Assembly (NCBI RefSeq): GCF_007828955.1
Contig: NZ_VIVR01000001.1
Coordinates: 4,030,001-4,094,000, forward strand
Length of the DNA: 64,000 nucleotides
Reading direction: 5' to 3'
From: Kitasatospora atroaurantiaca
GTDB taxonomy: Bacteria; Actinomycetota; Actinomycetes; Streptomycetales; Streptomycetaceae
Program-made: the position numbers and the translations under genes
Shown: positions 8,365 through 18,545 of the stretch, piece after piece
Layout: every line of letters starts with the position of its first letter
Numbering within the stretch: the stretch's first letter is position 1
The notes under the pieces: generated by a model
Seen by the model: the letters and a program-made list of their open reading frames with translations, nothing else
Told to the model about the DNA's origin: nothing
Databases searched by the model: none

Positions 8365-8398
8365 GCGCCCGTGCACCGCTACAGCGGTGTGCGGGCGC
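8365..8398. terminator. Convergent hairpin terminator
   Basis: Arms GCGCCCGTGCACCGC and GCGGTGTGCGGGCGC (two wobble or mismatch pairs) surround TACA. The loop overlaps the stop codon (8379-8381) of the minus-strand operon, so it can end transcription from both sides. Confidence 0.75.
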
Positions 8399-9278
8399 TT
8401 TCTGCTTGCCCGGCGAGCACCGAGGTGAGGTCCCAGCGTGGTGCCCAGCCCTGGCGCTGGGCCTTGGCGGTGTCCAGGACGACCGGGCGGGCGAGTTGGT
8501 CGACCGCGTACGGGGTGAGCTCGGGTGAGCGGCTGAGGCGGGCGGCGAACTCGGCGGGGCGGCGCGGGAGATGGACCAGGCGGGCGCGGACTCCGTGGGC
8601 GTCCAGGACCTGGCGGACGGCCGCTTCGCGGCGGTACGGGGCCGGGTCGGCGATGTTGTACGCACCGGCGGGCCAGCCGGGGGCGGCCAGGCAGGCATCG
8701 GCGAGGTTCTGGACGGCGGTCAGGCTCAGCGGGACGTCGGGGCCGGGGAGCAGCAGCACGCCTCGGCGGACCCGCGCGAGCAGTCGGGGGACGAGGTGCG
8801 GGTCGCCCGGCCCGTACACCGCGCGCGGGCGCAGCACGACGGCGCCGGCAGCCAGCGCGAGGCGTTCACCGGCGGCCTTGGTGCGGCCGTAGGCGTTGAG
8901 GTGGCCGTGGGCGGTCGGGTGGTCCTCGCGGACCAGGGCGCGGCTGAGGCGCGGGTCGTACACGCTGGCGCTGCTCACCGAGACGACCGGGCGGCCGGCG
9001 GCGGCCTCCAGCAGGCGGGCGCTGCCGGCCACATTGACGGCGTACTGCTCCGCCTCGGCGGGCGAACCGGGTGCGGGGTCGCCGACCGCCGCCGCGCAGT
9101 GGACGACCAGGTCGGCGCCTGCGAGCTCGGGCACGGAGGTCGCGGCGTCCCAGACGACATGGCGGCCCACCGGGCCCGGGCGGCGGCCGAGGCAGATCAC
9201 CTCGGCACCGAGAGCGGCGGCGGCGCGTGCCACGTGCGAGCCGCAGAAGCCACTGGCGCCGGTCACGGCGATGCGCAT
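8379..9278 (-). CDS. NAD(P)-dependent epimerase/dehydratase, OleD-like (extended SDR)
   Basis: The 299-residue extended short-chain dehydrogenase has the N-terminal nucleotide motif GASGFCGSH and the catalytic YxxxK in NAYGRTKAAGE, with VSSASVYD supplying the serine region. ATG 9278 starts exactly at the Rossmann strand (MRIAVTGASG); the open frame further upstream is not part of the fold. It is the last gene of a five-gene minus-strand operon, 4 nt after the P450. With an OleA-like thiolase and an adenylating ligase in the same operon, the role suggested is OleD: reduction of a 2-alkyl-3-ketoacid to the 3-hydroxyacid. A sugar-nucleotide role linked to the glycosyltransferase is the main alternative. 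Confidence 0.8.
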   Translation of the reverse strand: MRIAVTGASGFCGSHVARAAAALGAEVICLGRRPGPVGRHVVWDAATSVPELAGADLVVHCAAAVGDPAPGSPAEAEQYAVNVAGSARLLEAAAGRPVVSVSSASVYDPRLSRALVREDHPTAHGHLNAYGRTKAAGERLALAAGAVVLRPRAVYGPGDPHLVPRLLARVRRGVLLLPGPDVPLSLTAVQNLADACLAAPGWPAGAYNIADPAPYRREAAVRQVLDAHGVRARLVHLPRRPAEFAARLSRSPELTPYAVDQLARPVVLDTAKAQRQGWAPRWDLTSVLAGQAESARTPL

Positions 9279-9282
9279 GGGT

Positions 9283-10299
9283 TCAGCCCTTTCGGACGAG
9301 CAGGGAGGCGTAGCCCGGCAGAGCGGACCGGCGGTCGACCTCGGCGCGTACCACCACCGGGCGGTACGGCGCCAACGCGGCCAGGAAGTCGGTGAGTTGG
9401 ACGCGGGCGAGCTGGGCCCCCGGGCAGGCGTGCGGCCCGGCGCCGAAGACCGCCTGTTGCGCGAATGCCGGGTCGGCGGGCACTGCACGGTGGCCCTCAG
9501 CGGCGTGCCGGGCGACCAGGACCAGCCGGTCGCCGCCCCGGATCGGGCAGCCCGCGACCGTGGCGTCGGCGGCGGCGACGCGCGGCAGGATCGGCGAGGG
9601 AGCGGTCAACCGCAGGAGCTCGGCGGCGAGTTCGGCAGAGACCTCGGGCCAGAGCCCGGCCCGGGCGCACCAGGCGGCGGCGCGCGGAAGGGCGGCCACC
9701 GTGGTGTTCACGGCCGCGACGGTCAGCATGGCGTCCAGGCTGTCCGGAAGCATGGCGTTGAGCCGGTCGGCGGCCCGGGGATCGCGGCGGTGGGGCAGCA
9801 GGCCCGGCAGGTGGTCGCGGGCGGCGGCCGAGGCGGCGTCGAACGCCGCGAGGGCCAGCGCGAGCGGCTCGGCGCTGCTGCCGGTCAGTGCGGCGGCGGT
9901 GGCTCCGGCCAGTTCCCGCACCACCGGGACGAGATCGACCACCTTCCCAGGAAAGAGCCGCTCCCGGAGCACCGACTGCCAGACCGGCCGCAGCCGCGCC
10001 ACGCCCTCCGAGCCGAGCGCGGTGGCGAGGTCCCGGCGGGCGGCCCGGTGCTCGGCGCCCTCCTGGTCGAACAGCAGCCCGCCGTCGGTGAGTTCGGCCG
10101 CGGCGCCGCCCGTGGTCCCGGCCGCCGTCCGGTCCAGCGGAACGCGGGTGAGCACCTCGCGGTACGCGTCCGGCCCGTGCACCAGCACCGTCCGGCCGAG
10201 CCGGACCACCGGACGGCGGCGGGTGGCTGCCAGCAGGGCGAACAGGACGGGGTGGCTGCGCAGGTAGACCTGGCGGTCGCGGCTGCGGGCGAGGTTCAC
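9283..10299 (-). CDS. Short cytochrome P450 with altered I-helix
   Basis: The 338-residue P450 has the heme loop FGAGPHACPG (Cys292) and ExxR (Glu227-Arg230, in AELLRL). It is about 60 residues shorter than usual bacterial P450s. The oxygen-activating I-helix reads AAVNTT (195-200) instead of the common AGxE/DTT, so the acid is replaced by Asn198. The reaction could be hydroxylation or decarboxylation of a lipid or a non-standard P450 chemistry. GTG 10299 overlaps the ligase stop (GTGA), which indicates translational coupling. The family call is firm; the substrate is unknown. Confidence 0.88.
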   Translation of the reverse strand: MNLARSRDRQVYLRSHPVLFALLAATRRRPVVRLGRTVLVHGPDAYREVLTRVPLDRTAAGTTGGAAAELTDGGLLFDQEGAEHRAARRDLATALGSEGVARLRPVWQSVLRERLFPGKVVDLVPVVRELAGATAAALTGSSAEPLALALAAFDAASAAARDHLPGLLPHRRDPRAADRLNAMLPDSLDAMLTVAAVNTTVAALPRAAAWCARAGLWPEVSAELAAELLRLTAPSPILPRVAAADATVAGCPIRGGDRLVLVARHAAEGHRAVPADPAFAQQAVFGAGPHACPGAQLARVQLTDFLAALAPYRPVVVRAEVDRRSALPGYASLLVRKG

Positions 10300-11750
10300 C
10301 GGGCCAACTCCCGTGCACAGAGGCGGGATGCCGCCGCCCGGTCCGGCTTGCGCGAGCGACCGGCCAGTGGGATGTCGGCGAAGAGCACCGCGTCCGGGCG
10401 GGCGCTGCCCATCCGGGCCAGCGGGATCTCCAGGGCCGTACGGAGCCGCCGTCGGTCGGCGCCGGGCAGCGGCTGGACGAGGGCGACCAGCCGCTCGTCG
10501 CCGTCACCCGCCGGAACGCCGACCAGGACGGCGAGTTCGACGTCCGGCAGGTGCAGAGCCGGCTCGTAGAGGCCCGGGTAGATGTTCTCCGCCCGGCGCA
10601 GCACCATGTCCTTGCAGCGGCCGGCCAGCACGATCCGGCCGTCCGTGGTCAGCCGGGCCCGGTCGCCGGTACGGATCCAGGGGTCCGGCTGCTCACCGAG
10701 GTAGCGGTCGCGGGCGGCGGGGCCGGTGAGCAGCAGCTCGCCGTCGGCCGAGAGCCTGGTCTCGACGCCCGGGAGCGGGCGGCCCAGCAGGTCGCCGTCG
10801 CCGGTGAAGGCGGCCTTGTCGGCCTCCTCGACGGCGGCGGCAGGGAACAGCTCGGTCAGCGCGTAGACGCCCCAGGCCTCTGTGGCCCCGGCCCGCTTGA
10901 CCCGGCCGAGGAGTTCGGCGCTCGCGGGCGCCGAGCCGGTCCAGACCCGTCCGGTGAAGCGGCTGACGCCGCGTAGCTGAGGTGGGGTCAGATAGGTCTC
11001 ACGGGGCTGCAGCCGCCGGATCTGGCGGTCGAGCGTCCTCGGGGACCGGGACGGCAGGGCGACCGTCGCACCCGCCGCCAGCGACGGCACCAGGACGAAG
11101 AAGGTCCCGCCCAGCACCGCGTCCCCGGCGCCCGGCCGGACCAGTCCGGCGACGGTGCGCATCCCGGCGGCCAGACCGCTGCGGGTGTGGACCACCGCGC
11201 GGGGCCGGGAGGTCGTGCCCGAGGTGAAGACGATCACCGCGTCCCCGTCCCCGTCGTACCGGGCCGGGGCAGCCCCCGAGGCGGGCTTCAGCGCGGGGGC
11301 ACAGCCCGGCCAGCGCGGGCCGACCGTCGCCACCGGGCCCAGCTCGGCCAGTGCGGGCAGCGAGAGCCGGGCCCGCCGGGCGAGCGGCCGGGCCCACCCG
11401 GCCACCGCCTGCGCGGTGGCGTCGGCGAGGACCAGCGCGGGCCGGGCGAGGGCCAGCCGGGCGAGCAGTACCTCGGGCCCGGCGGCCGGGTCGAGCACGG
11501 CGGCCCGGACGCCGAGCCGGTGCGCCGCCAGCAGCACCGCGAGCGCACGCGGGCCCGGCCGGACGGCCACGCCCAGCGTGTCCCCGGTGCGGAGCCCGTA
11601 CCGCTGGTGCAGTGCGGCGGCGTACCCGTCGGCGAGGTCGGCGAGTTCGCCGCAGCGCACCAGGACCCGCTCGGCGCCGCTGCGGGTGCAGCCGAGCAGG
11701 GCGGGGCGGTCGGCGCCCTGGCGCAGGGTGTGCGCGAGTTGGTCCAGCAT
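10296..11750 (-). CDS. Adenylate-forming (ANL) acyl ligase, OleC-like candidate
   Basis: The 484-residue protein shows ANL superfamily landmarks: the phosphate loop VIVFTSGTTSRPRAVVHT, the A5-like YALTELFP, RTGDRARL, and the hinge-to-C-domain segment GRCKDMVLRRAENIYP, with a lysine in RSRKPDR near the end. The TELFP signature recalls TEALP of OleC beta-lactone synthetases, but the C-terminal hinge is more like acyl-CoA ligases. It may therefore close a beta-lactone or activate a fatty acid for the condensing enzyme. ATG 11750 has GGGAGT upstream. Its stop overlaps the P450 start by 4 nt. Confidence 0.85.
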   Translation of the reverse strand: MLDQLAHTLRQGADRPALLGCTRSGAERVLVRCGELADLADGYAAALHQRYGLRTGDTLGVAVRPGPRALAVLLAAHRLGVRAAVLDPAAGPEVLLARLALARPALVLADATAQAVAGWARPLARRARLSLPALAELGPVATVGPRWPGCAPALKPASGAAPARYDGDGDAVIVFTSGTTSRPRAVVHTRSGLAAGMRTVAGLVRPGAGDAVLGGTFFVLVPSLAAGATVALPSRSPRTLDRQIRRLQPRETYLTPPQLRGVSRFTGRVWTGSAPASAELLGRVKRAGATEAWGVYALTELFPAAAVEEADKAAFTGDGDLLGRPLPGVETRLSADGELLLTGPAARDRYLGEQPDPWIRTGDRARLTTDGRIVLAGRCKDMVLRRAENIYPGLYEPALHLPDVELAVLVGVPAGDGDERLVALVQPLPGADRRRLRTALEIPLARMGSARPDAVLFADIPLAGRSRKPDRAAASRLCARELAR

Positions 11751-11794
11751 GGGGAGGACTCCCAGGTCAGCGCGGGGTCAGTGAGCGGGAAGGG

Positions 11795-12535
11795 TCAGCG
11801 TGGGTCGACGCCGCGCCCGCCGCTGCCGCGGTCCAGGTACCAGCGGGCCGTGCCGAGCACTCCGTACGCCCGGATCCGGCGGGTGGAGTTCTGCACCACC
11901 ATGTCCCGGCAGTGGACGATGGCGGTGGTGTGGCGGCGGACGCGGTTGATGAAGGTCCGGTCGGTCGGTGAGGGCCGTCGGGGCATGCCGCCGACCGCCA
12001 GGTAGAGGTCGGCGGTGATCGCCATGTTGTTGCCGGCGTGCATCCGGTACGGGACCAGGTAGCCGTGCCTGCGGTGGTGGGCGGGCCGGATCCGCCCGAA
12101 GGCGGCGCCGAGCGCGACCAGCGTCCGGAACACCGCGCGGCCGACCGGGCCGTGCTCGTCGTGCCGGGCGTCGATGCGGCCGCAGACCAGCCCGCGTGAG
12201 CGGAGCATCGCGGCGCGGGCCGCCGCCGTCCAACCGGGCTGCGGGAGGCAGTCGGCGTCGGTACGGGCGAGCAGCTCGGCGCCGGCGGCGATCGCGTGCC
12301 GGAAGCCGGTGTCCACGGCGCAGCCGACGCCCTTCTCCGGCTCGACCAGCACCTCGACCGGGAAGGGAGCCCGGGCGGCGAAGTCCCGTACCAGCTCGAC
12401 CGTGCGGTCGGAGGAGGCGTTGTCGACCACCAACAGCCTGAAGTCCAGGTCGTGTTGCGCCGCGAGCGCGCCCAGCGCGCCCGAGATCCTGGCCTCCTCC
12501 TGGTAGGCGGGGATGACCACCCAGAGCGTGCTCAC
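11795..12535 (-). CDS. Family 2 glycosyltransferase
   Basis: The 246-residue soluble GT-A enzyme begins with WVVIPAYQEEARI, binds a nucleotide sugar through LLVVDNASSDRT and has the metal-binding DxD-like RTDADCLPQPGW. It is a single domain without membrane helices. GTG 12535 overlaps the thiolase stop (GTGA) and has GGAGG just upstream, so translation is coupled. In this operon it may glycosylate the product of the thiolase, ligase and reductase; donor and acceptor are unknown. Polyprenyl-phosphate or cell-wall roles are alternatives. Confidence 0.85.
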   Translation of the reverse strand: MSTLWVVIPAYQEEARISGALGALAAQHDLDFRLLVVDNASSDRTVELVRDFAARAPFPVEVLVEPEKGVGCAVDTGFRHAIAAGAELLARTDADCLPQPGWTAAARAAMLRSRGLVCGRIDARHDEHGPVGRAVFRTLVALGAAFGRIRPAHHRRHGYLVPYRMHAGNNMAITADLYLAVGGMPRRPSPTDRTFINRVRRHTTAIVHCRDMVVQNSTRRIRAYGVLGTARWYLDRGSGGRGVDPR

Positions 12536-13551
12536 GAGACCTCCCAGACCATGGTCATCAGACTGACCCCACCGCCCAGGCCGACCAGCAGAACCCGGTC
12601 GCCCGGCGACAACTCGTGCTTGATCCTGGCCAGTTGGACACCCAGCGTGGCGCTGGCGACATTGCCGAGCTCCGGCACGGTCAGCACCAGCTTCTCGGCC
12701 GGCACACCGGTCAGCTCCACGAAGCGCTCCAGGTACGGCACCGTCACCTGGTGCACCAGGACCCGGGCGTACGCGTCCCAGCCGAGCCCGGTCCGGGCGG
12801 CCACGCGGGTCAGGATGTCGCCGCCGATCTTCTCGAAGACGCCGCGCAACTCCTTGCCGCCGCCCCGGAAGTAGCTGTACTCGTCGCCGCGCGGGTGCCG
12901 CGAGCCGCCACCGGGGATGCCGCCGACCGCCCAGTGCTCGGAGGCCGTCTCGGTCTCGATGTCGACGATCCCGCCACGCTCGACCGGCTCCACCACGACG
13001 GCCGCGCCCGCGTCCCCGAAGGTGTAACCCGCGAAGCCGTCCCGGAAGTCGGCCAGACCGCTCGGGTCGCGCCGCATCGCCCGGCTGGGCGTCTCGCCGG
13101 TCACCACCAGGACCCGGCGGGCGCGGCCGGCCAGGATCATCGCGCGGGCCAGGTCGATGCCGTTGACGAAGCTGTTGCAGGCGTTGGAGACGTCCAAGGC
13201 ATGGGCACGGGAGCCGAGTTCGGCCTGGACGAGGTGGGCGGTGGCGGGCTCGCAGACGTCCCGGGTGGCGGAGGCGTAGAGCAACAGGTCGATGTCCAGC
13301 GGGTGGTACCCGGCGTCGGCCAGCGCCTGCCGGCCGGCGCCGAGGGCAAGGGTCGAGGCGTACTCGTCGTCCGCCGCGAAGCGCCGGGTGACGATCCCGG
13401 TGGCCTTCTCGAACATCCGGTCCGGGAGCCGGAGGCCGCTGCCGCCCGCCACCTGGTCCTGGAGCTGCTGAGAGGTCAGCACCTGTTCGGGCAGGCATGC
13501 GCCGACGCCGGTGATGCCGACTCTCGGTATCTGGAGGTCCATGGCCTCCAT
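12532..13551 (-). CDS. OleA-like 3-oxoacyl-ACP synthase III family condensing enzyme
   Basis: The 339-residue thiolase-fold protein keeps the triad Cys125 (VSNACNSF), His267 (VLVHQVT) and Asn297 (ELGNVAS). A glutamate at 101 (RDVCEPATAH) is in the region where OleA has its general-base glutamate. OleA joins two fatty acyl-CoAs head to head to a 2-alkyl-3-ketoacid. Classical FabH is less likely, because the neighbours are a ligase, a reductase, a P450 and a glycosyltransferase rather than fatty-acid synthase genes. ATG 13551 was chosen over GTG 13572 and ATG 13542 by ribosome-site spacing. It is the first gene of the operon. Confidence 0.85.
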   Translation of the reverse strand: MEAMDLQIPRVGITGVGACLPEQVLTSQQLQDQVAGGSGLRLPDRMFEKATGIVTRRFAADDEYASTLALGAGRQALADAGYHPLDIDLLLYASATRDVCEPATAHLVQAELGSRAHALDVSNACNSFVNGIDLARAMILAGRARRVLVVTGETPSRAMRRDPSGLADFRDGFAGYTFGDAGAAVVVEPVERGGIVDIETETASEHWAVGGIPGGGSRHPRGDEYSYFRGGGKELRGVFEKIGGDILTRVAARTGLGWDAYARVLVHQVTVPYLERFVELTGVPAEKLVLTVPELGNVASATLGVQLARIKHELSPGDRVLLVGLGGGVSLMTMVWEVS

Positions 13552-13575
13552 GCTTCCGCCCGCCGGTGCCACCGG

Positions 13576-13597
13576 TCCTGAGTACGCGTACTCAGGA
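13576..13597. promoter_or_regulatory. Perfect 22-bp palindrome, candidate repressor operator
   Basis: The core TGAGTACGCGTACTCA extends outward to a perfect 22-bp palindrome. It sits 24 bp upstream of the OleA-like start, in the divergent promoter region shared with the VC0807-family gene. Size and symmetry suit a dimeric TetR-type regulator, but no such gene lies nearby. Confidence 0.6.
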
Positions 13598-13619
13598 GTG
13601 ACGGACGATCAGCCCAACC

Positions 13620-13633
13620 ATGACATCCGTCAT
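13620..13633. promoter_or_regulatory. Second small inverted repeat ATGAC-4-GTCAT
   Basis: Five-bp arms around ATCC lie in the same divergent region, 22 bp beyond the larger palindrome, on the side of the VC0807-family gene. It may be a second regulator site or chance. Confidence 0.3.
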
Positions 13634-13724
13634 ACCGCTTCCCGGACAGCAGACACTGCTGCCGGACCCGGGCCGGACGGGATTCTGGAGTCACAGCGGG
13701 AGACCGGACACGGAGGAGCGGATC

Positions 13725-14408
13725 ATGGCAGTCATCACCCGGAACGCGGCGGACGAGAGCGGCACGGAGCAGAAGCTCGCGAACCTGCGGCCGCTGGCCG
13801 TCGACATCGCGGTGCCGCTGATCACCTACTACGCGGCGCACTCGGTGTTCGGTCTGAGCCTGGTCGCCTCGCTCACCCTGAGCAGCGTCGTCCCGGCGGT
13901 GCGCACCGTCCACCAACTCCTCCGGGAGCGCTCGCTGAACGCGCTGGCGGTCCTGATGCTGGTCGTCAACGTGGCGGGCATCGGGCTCTCCATGCTGGCC
14001 GGCGACCCGCGGCTGATGCTCGCCAAGGACGGGGCGGTGAGCAGCGTGATCGGTGTCTCGATCCTGGTCTCGGCCTTCGCGGGGCGGCCGATGATGACCG
14101 CCGGTCTGCGGCCCTTCATCGTCAAGGGCCAGGCGGCCCGCTCGGCCGCCTGGGACGGGCTGGCCGCGACCTCGGCGGCGTTCCGCCGCCAGGAGCGGAA
14201 CTTCTCGCTGGCCTGGGGCTCCGTCCTGGTCACCGAGTGCGCCGCCAGGGTGATCGGCGCCTACACCGTGCCGCTGGAGACCATGGTCTGGCTGGGCACC
14301 GTCTTCCTGGTCGGCGCGATCGTGATGGGCATCCTGATCGGCAACATCTTCGCCGAGCGCCTGGCCGAGCAGGTCATCGCCGAGACCGGCGCCCCGGCCG
14401 CCGCGTAA
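13725..14408 (+). CDS. VC0807-family multi-pass membrane protein
   Basis: The 227-residue protein has five or six hydrophobic helices (for example LAVDIAVPLITYYAAH, ALAVLMLVVNVAGIGLSML, VFLVGAIVMGILIGNIF) and the family-like central segment LMLAKDGAVSSVIGVS. It is a paralogue of the gene at 34.2 kb. The family is found in many bacteria without an assigned function. ATG 13725 follows CGGAGGAGCGG; the open frame reaches back to 13620 across promoter-like DNA. It diverges from the OleA-like operon, so it may share its regulation. Confidence 0.8.
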   Translation: MAVITRNAADESGTEQKLANLRPLAVDIAVPLITYYAAHSVFGLSLVASLTLSSVVPAVRTVHQLLRERSLNALAVLMLVVNVAGIGLSMLAGDPRLMLAKDGAVSSVIGVSILVSAFAGRPMMTAGLRPFIVKGQAARSAAWDGLAATSAAFRRQERNFSLAWGSVLVTECAARVIGAYTVPLETMVWLGTVFLVGAIVMGILIGNIFAERLAEQVIAETGAPAAA

Positions 14409-14430
14409 TGCCTCGGCCCGAGACGCGAAC

Positions 14431-14461
14431 GCGCCCGTCCACCTTTACGGTGAGCGGGCGC
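14431..14461. terminator. Convergent hairpin terminator
   Basis: Arms GCGCCCG and CGGGCGC, with partial pairing of CCACC and GGTG inside, lie between the VC0807-family gene and the converging SPFH gene. Confidence 0.65.
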
Positions 14462-14473
14462 GGTAGTGCTTGC

Positions 14474-15937
14474 TCAGGCCTTGTCCTGCACCGGAATCGC
14501 CTGGCTGACCGGCCTCGCCGGTGCCGCCTCGGCTTCGCCGGCCGGAGCGGGGTTCATGGCACCCAGCAGCTGGCGGGCCAGCCCCAGGCCGGTACCGCCC
14601 ATGGTCAGCGCCTTGGCGAACATCTCGCCCATGCCCTCGGCGCCGTTCAGCAGCACCATGTGCTCGACGTTCCCGAAGGCCTCGGCCCCGGCGCGGACGA
14701 TCTCAGGCCAGTTCTCCGCGAGCTGCTGCGCGACCACGGCCTCCTGGTTCTCGGCGAGCGCGGCCGCGCGGGCCTTGATCGCCTCGGCCTCGGCCAGACC
14801 CTGCGCACGCGCCGCCTCGGCCGCCGCCAGACCCTTGGCCTCGGCCGCCGCGGCCTCCGCCTGACCGGTCGCCCTGGTCGCCTCGGCGGCGGCCAGACCG
14901 CGTGCCTTGGTCGCCTCCGCCTCGGCGAGTGCCGCGATCTTCACCCGGTTCGCCTCGGCGCCGGCCTTGAGCTCGGTCTCCTTGGCCTGCGCCTGCGCCG
15001 CTGAGATCCGGGCGTCACGGTCGGCCTCGGCCTTGGTGCGGGTCTCGTACGCGCGGGCGTCGGCCGGCTTGCGGACGTCCGCCTGCAGCTGCTGCTCCTT
15101 GCGGTGCGCCTCCAGCTCGGCGACCTTGGTCTCCTGGACCACGACCTCCTGGCGCGCGGCGGCCTGCGCCAGCGGGCCCGCCTGCATCGCACGGGCGGTG
15201 GCGGTCTCCAGCTCGGCCTGGTAACCGGCCTGCTGGATGCCGGAGTTACGCGTCGCCTCGGCCTTGCGGGCGAAGGCCTCCTGCTCCGCCTCGGTGGCCC
15301 GCCGGTCCGCCTCGGCCTGCGCGATGCGGGCATCCCGCATGACGGCGGCCGCGTGCGGGGCGGCCAGGTTCTGGATGTAGCCGGTCGGGTCGAGGATCTC
15401 CTGGATCTGCAGCGAGTCGATGATCAGACCCAGCTTCTCCATCTCCGAGCCGGAGGCCGCCCGGGTCTCCCCGGTCAGCCGCTCGCGGTCGCGGATCATG
15501 TCCTCGACGGTCAACCCGCCGACGATCGAGCGCAGATGGCCCGCGAACACGTTGTGCACCCGGTGGCCCATCATCTGCTGCTGGTCCAGGAAACGGCGGG
15601 CGGCGTTGGCGATGGACACCGGGTCGTCGCCGACCTTGAAGATCACAACGCCCTTGACGTGCACCGGGATGCCCTGGGACGTCACGCACTCGACGTCCAG
15701 GTCCGCCTCGTTGAGGTCCAGCGACAGCTTGCGCACCACCTGGACGCCGGGCGTGACGAGCGTCCCCCGGCCGGTGACGATCCGGAAGCCGAGCCCCTCC
15801 GCGACCCCCTCGGCGCGGTGCTTGGAACCGGAGATGATCAGTGCCTCATTGGGTTCGGCGACCCGCCACATGAGCTTGAAGAGCACGATCAGAATGACGA
15901 TGGTGGCCACAACGGCCCCCGCGATGCCGATCAGCAT
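14474..15937 (-). CDS. SPFH/flotillin-family membrane protein
   Basis: The 487-residue protein starts with a membrane helix (IAGAVVATIVILIVLFKL), then an SPFH domain (about 30-200), then a long Ala/Glu/Lys-rich coiled-coil region (about 200-420) made of repeated EAxxAxGLAAAEA-like units, and a Pro/Ala tail. Flotillins scaffold membrane microdomains. GGGGGA precedes ATG 15937. A short NfeD-like protein is encoded 174 nt upstream on the same strand; flotillins are commonly paired with NfeD proteins. Confidence 0.9.
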   Translation of the reverse strand: MLIGIAGAVVATIVILIVLFKLMWRVAEPNEALIISGSKHRAEGVAEGLGFRIVTGRGTLVTPGVQVVRKLSLDLNEADLDVECVTSQGIPVHVKGVVIFKVGDDPVSIANAARRFLDQQQMMGHRVHNVFAGHLRSIVGGLTVEDMIRDRERLTGETRAASGSEMEKLGLIIDSLQIQEILDPTGYIQNLAAPHAAAVMRDARIAQAEADRRATEAEQEAFARKAEATRNSGIQQAGYQAELETATARAMQAGPLAQAAARQEVVVQETKVAELEAHRKEQQLQADVRKPADARAYETRTKAEADRDARISAAQAQAKETELKAGAEANRVKIAALAEAEATKARGLAAAEATRATGQAEAAAAEAKGLAAAEAARAQGLAEAEAIKARAAALAENQEAVVAQQLAENWPEIVRAGAEAFGNVEHMVLLNGAEGMGEMFAKALTMGGTGLGLARQLLGAMNPAPAGEAEAAPARPVSQAIPVQDKA

Positions 15938-16111
15938 CGGCTGTTCCCCCTTCAGGGCACACCGGCGTTCCGTGGCTGCGCTCTGTTGTGCAGGATGGCG
16001 CGGAACGCGGTGGCAGCACGAGATTCTGCGCCTGTACCGGATCAGTTGGGAAGGCCATTTCGTCCTGACTTCGCATCAGGATCGTCAAGACTGCGTCAAG
16101 GAAACGGGAAG

Positions 16112-16318
16112 TCAGCCCAGCGCGTGCGCGACGTACACCGTGCGCGGCGGCTGGTACTCCACCACGACCACCGGCGTGCCGACCGGCAGGGTCTCGCCGG
16201 GCACGGACGGGTATGCGAGGAAGGCCTCCGTCCCCTGCCGCTCGCGGACGTGCAGCAGCACCTCGCCCACCAGCCCGGGGCCCACCCTCCCGGTCACGCG
16301 TCCCGTCGTCCCCACCAT
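16112..16318 (-). CDS. Short NfeD C-terminal-like OB-fold protein
   Basis: The 68-residue protein matches the pattern of the soluble C-terminal OB domain of NfeD: GRVTGRVGPGLVGEVLLHV followed by LPVGTPVVVVEYQPPRTVYVA. It has no membrane helix or protease domain, so it would be a free domain that could bind the flotillin encoded downstream. ATG 16318 is the only good start; the ribosome site is weak. The family call is tentative because the protein is so short. Confidence 0.6.
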   Translation of the reverse strand: MVGTTGRVTGRVGPGLVGEVLLHVRERQGTEAFLAYPSVPGETLPVGTPVVVVEYQPPRTVYVAHALG

Positions 16319-16427
16319 CCCGCCAGTGTGTCACCGTGCCGGCCGGCCGGCTCTGTCCATTGACCGGAAGCCGTCTGGACCTGCCCGGATTCGCCCGCTA
16401 CGGTGTTGGACGTCCTGCGCTCGCAGG

Positions 16428-18365
<1,938 letters not shown>

Positions 18366-18379
18366 CCGCAGAGCACCGC

Positions 18380-18417
18380 AGCGCCGCCCCCCGGATGCAG
18401 AATCCGGGGGCGGCGCT
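18380..18417 (+). terminator. Hairpin terminator of thiC
   Basis: An almost perfect 16-bp stem (AGCGCCGCCCCCCGGAT with ATCCGGGGGCGGCGCT) around a 5-6-nt loop lies 14 nt after the thiC stop. Confidence 0.8.
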
Positions 18418-18545
18418 CTGTGCGGACCCTGACATCGCCGGCAGGAGCGCCGCTTCCGGTGGGCGCCGGTGAGCCCGGCCAGGAGCAGCATCCCGAAGTG
18501 GGTGGAAGCCTGACACGTCCGTCGATGGTGGGTCAGGATGGTGGC

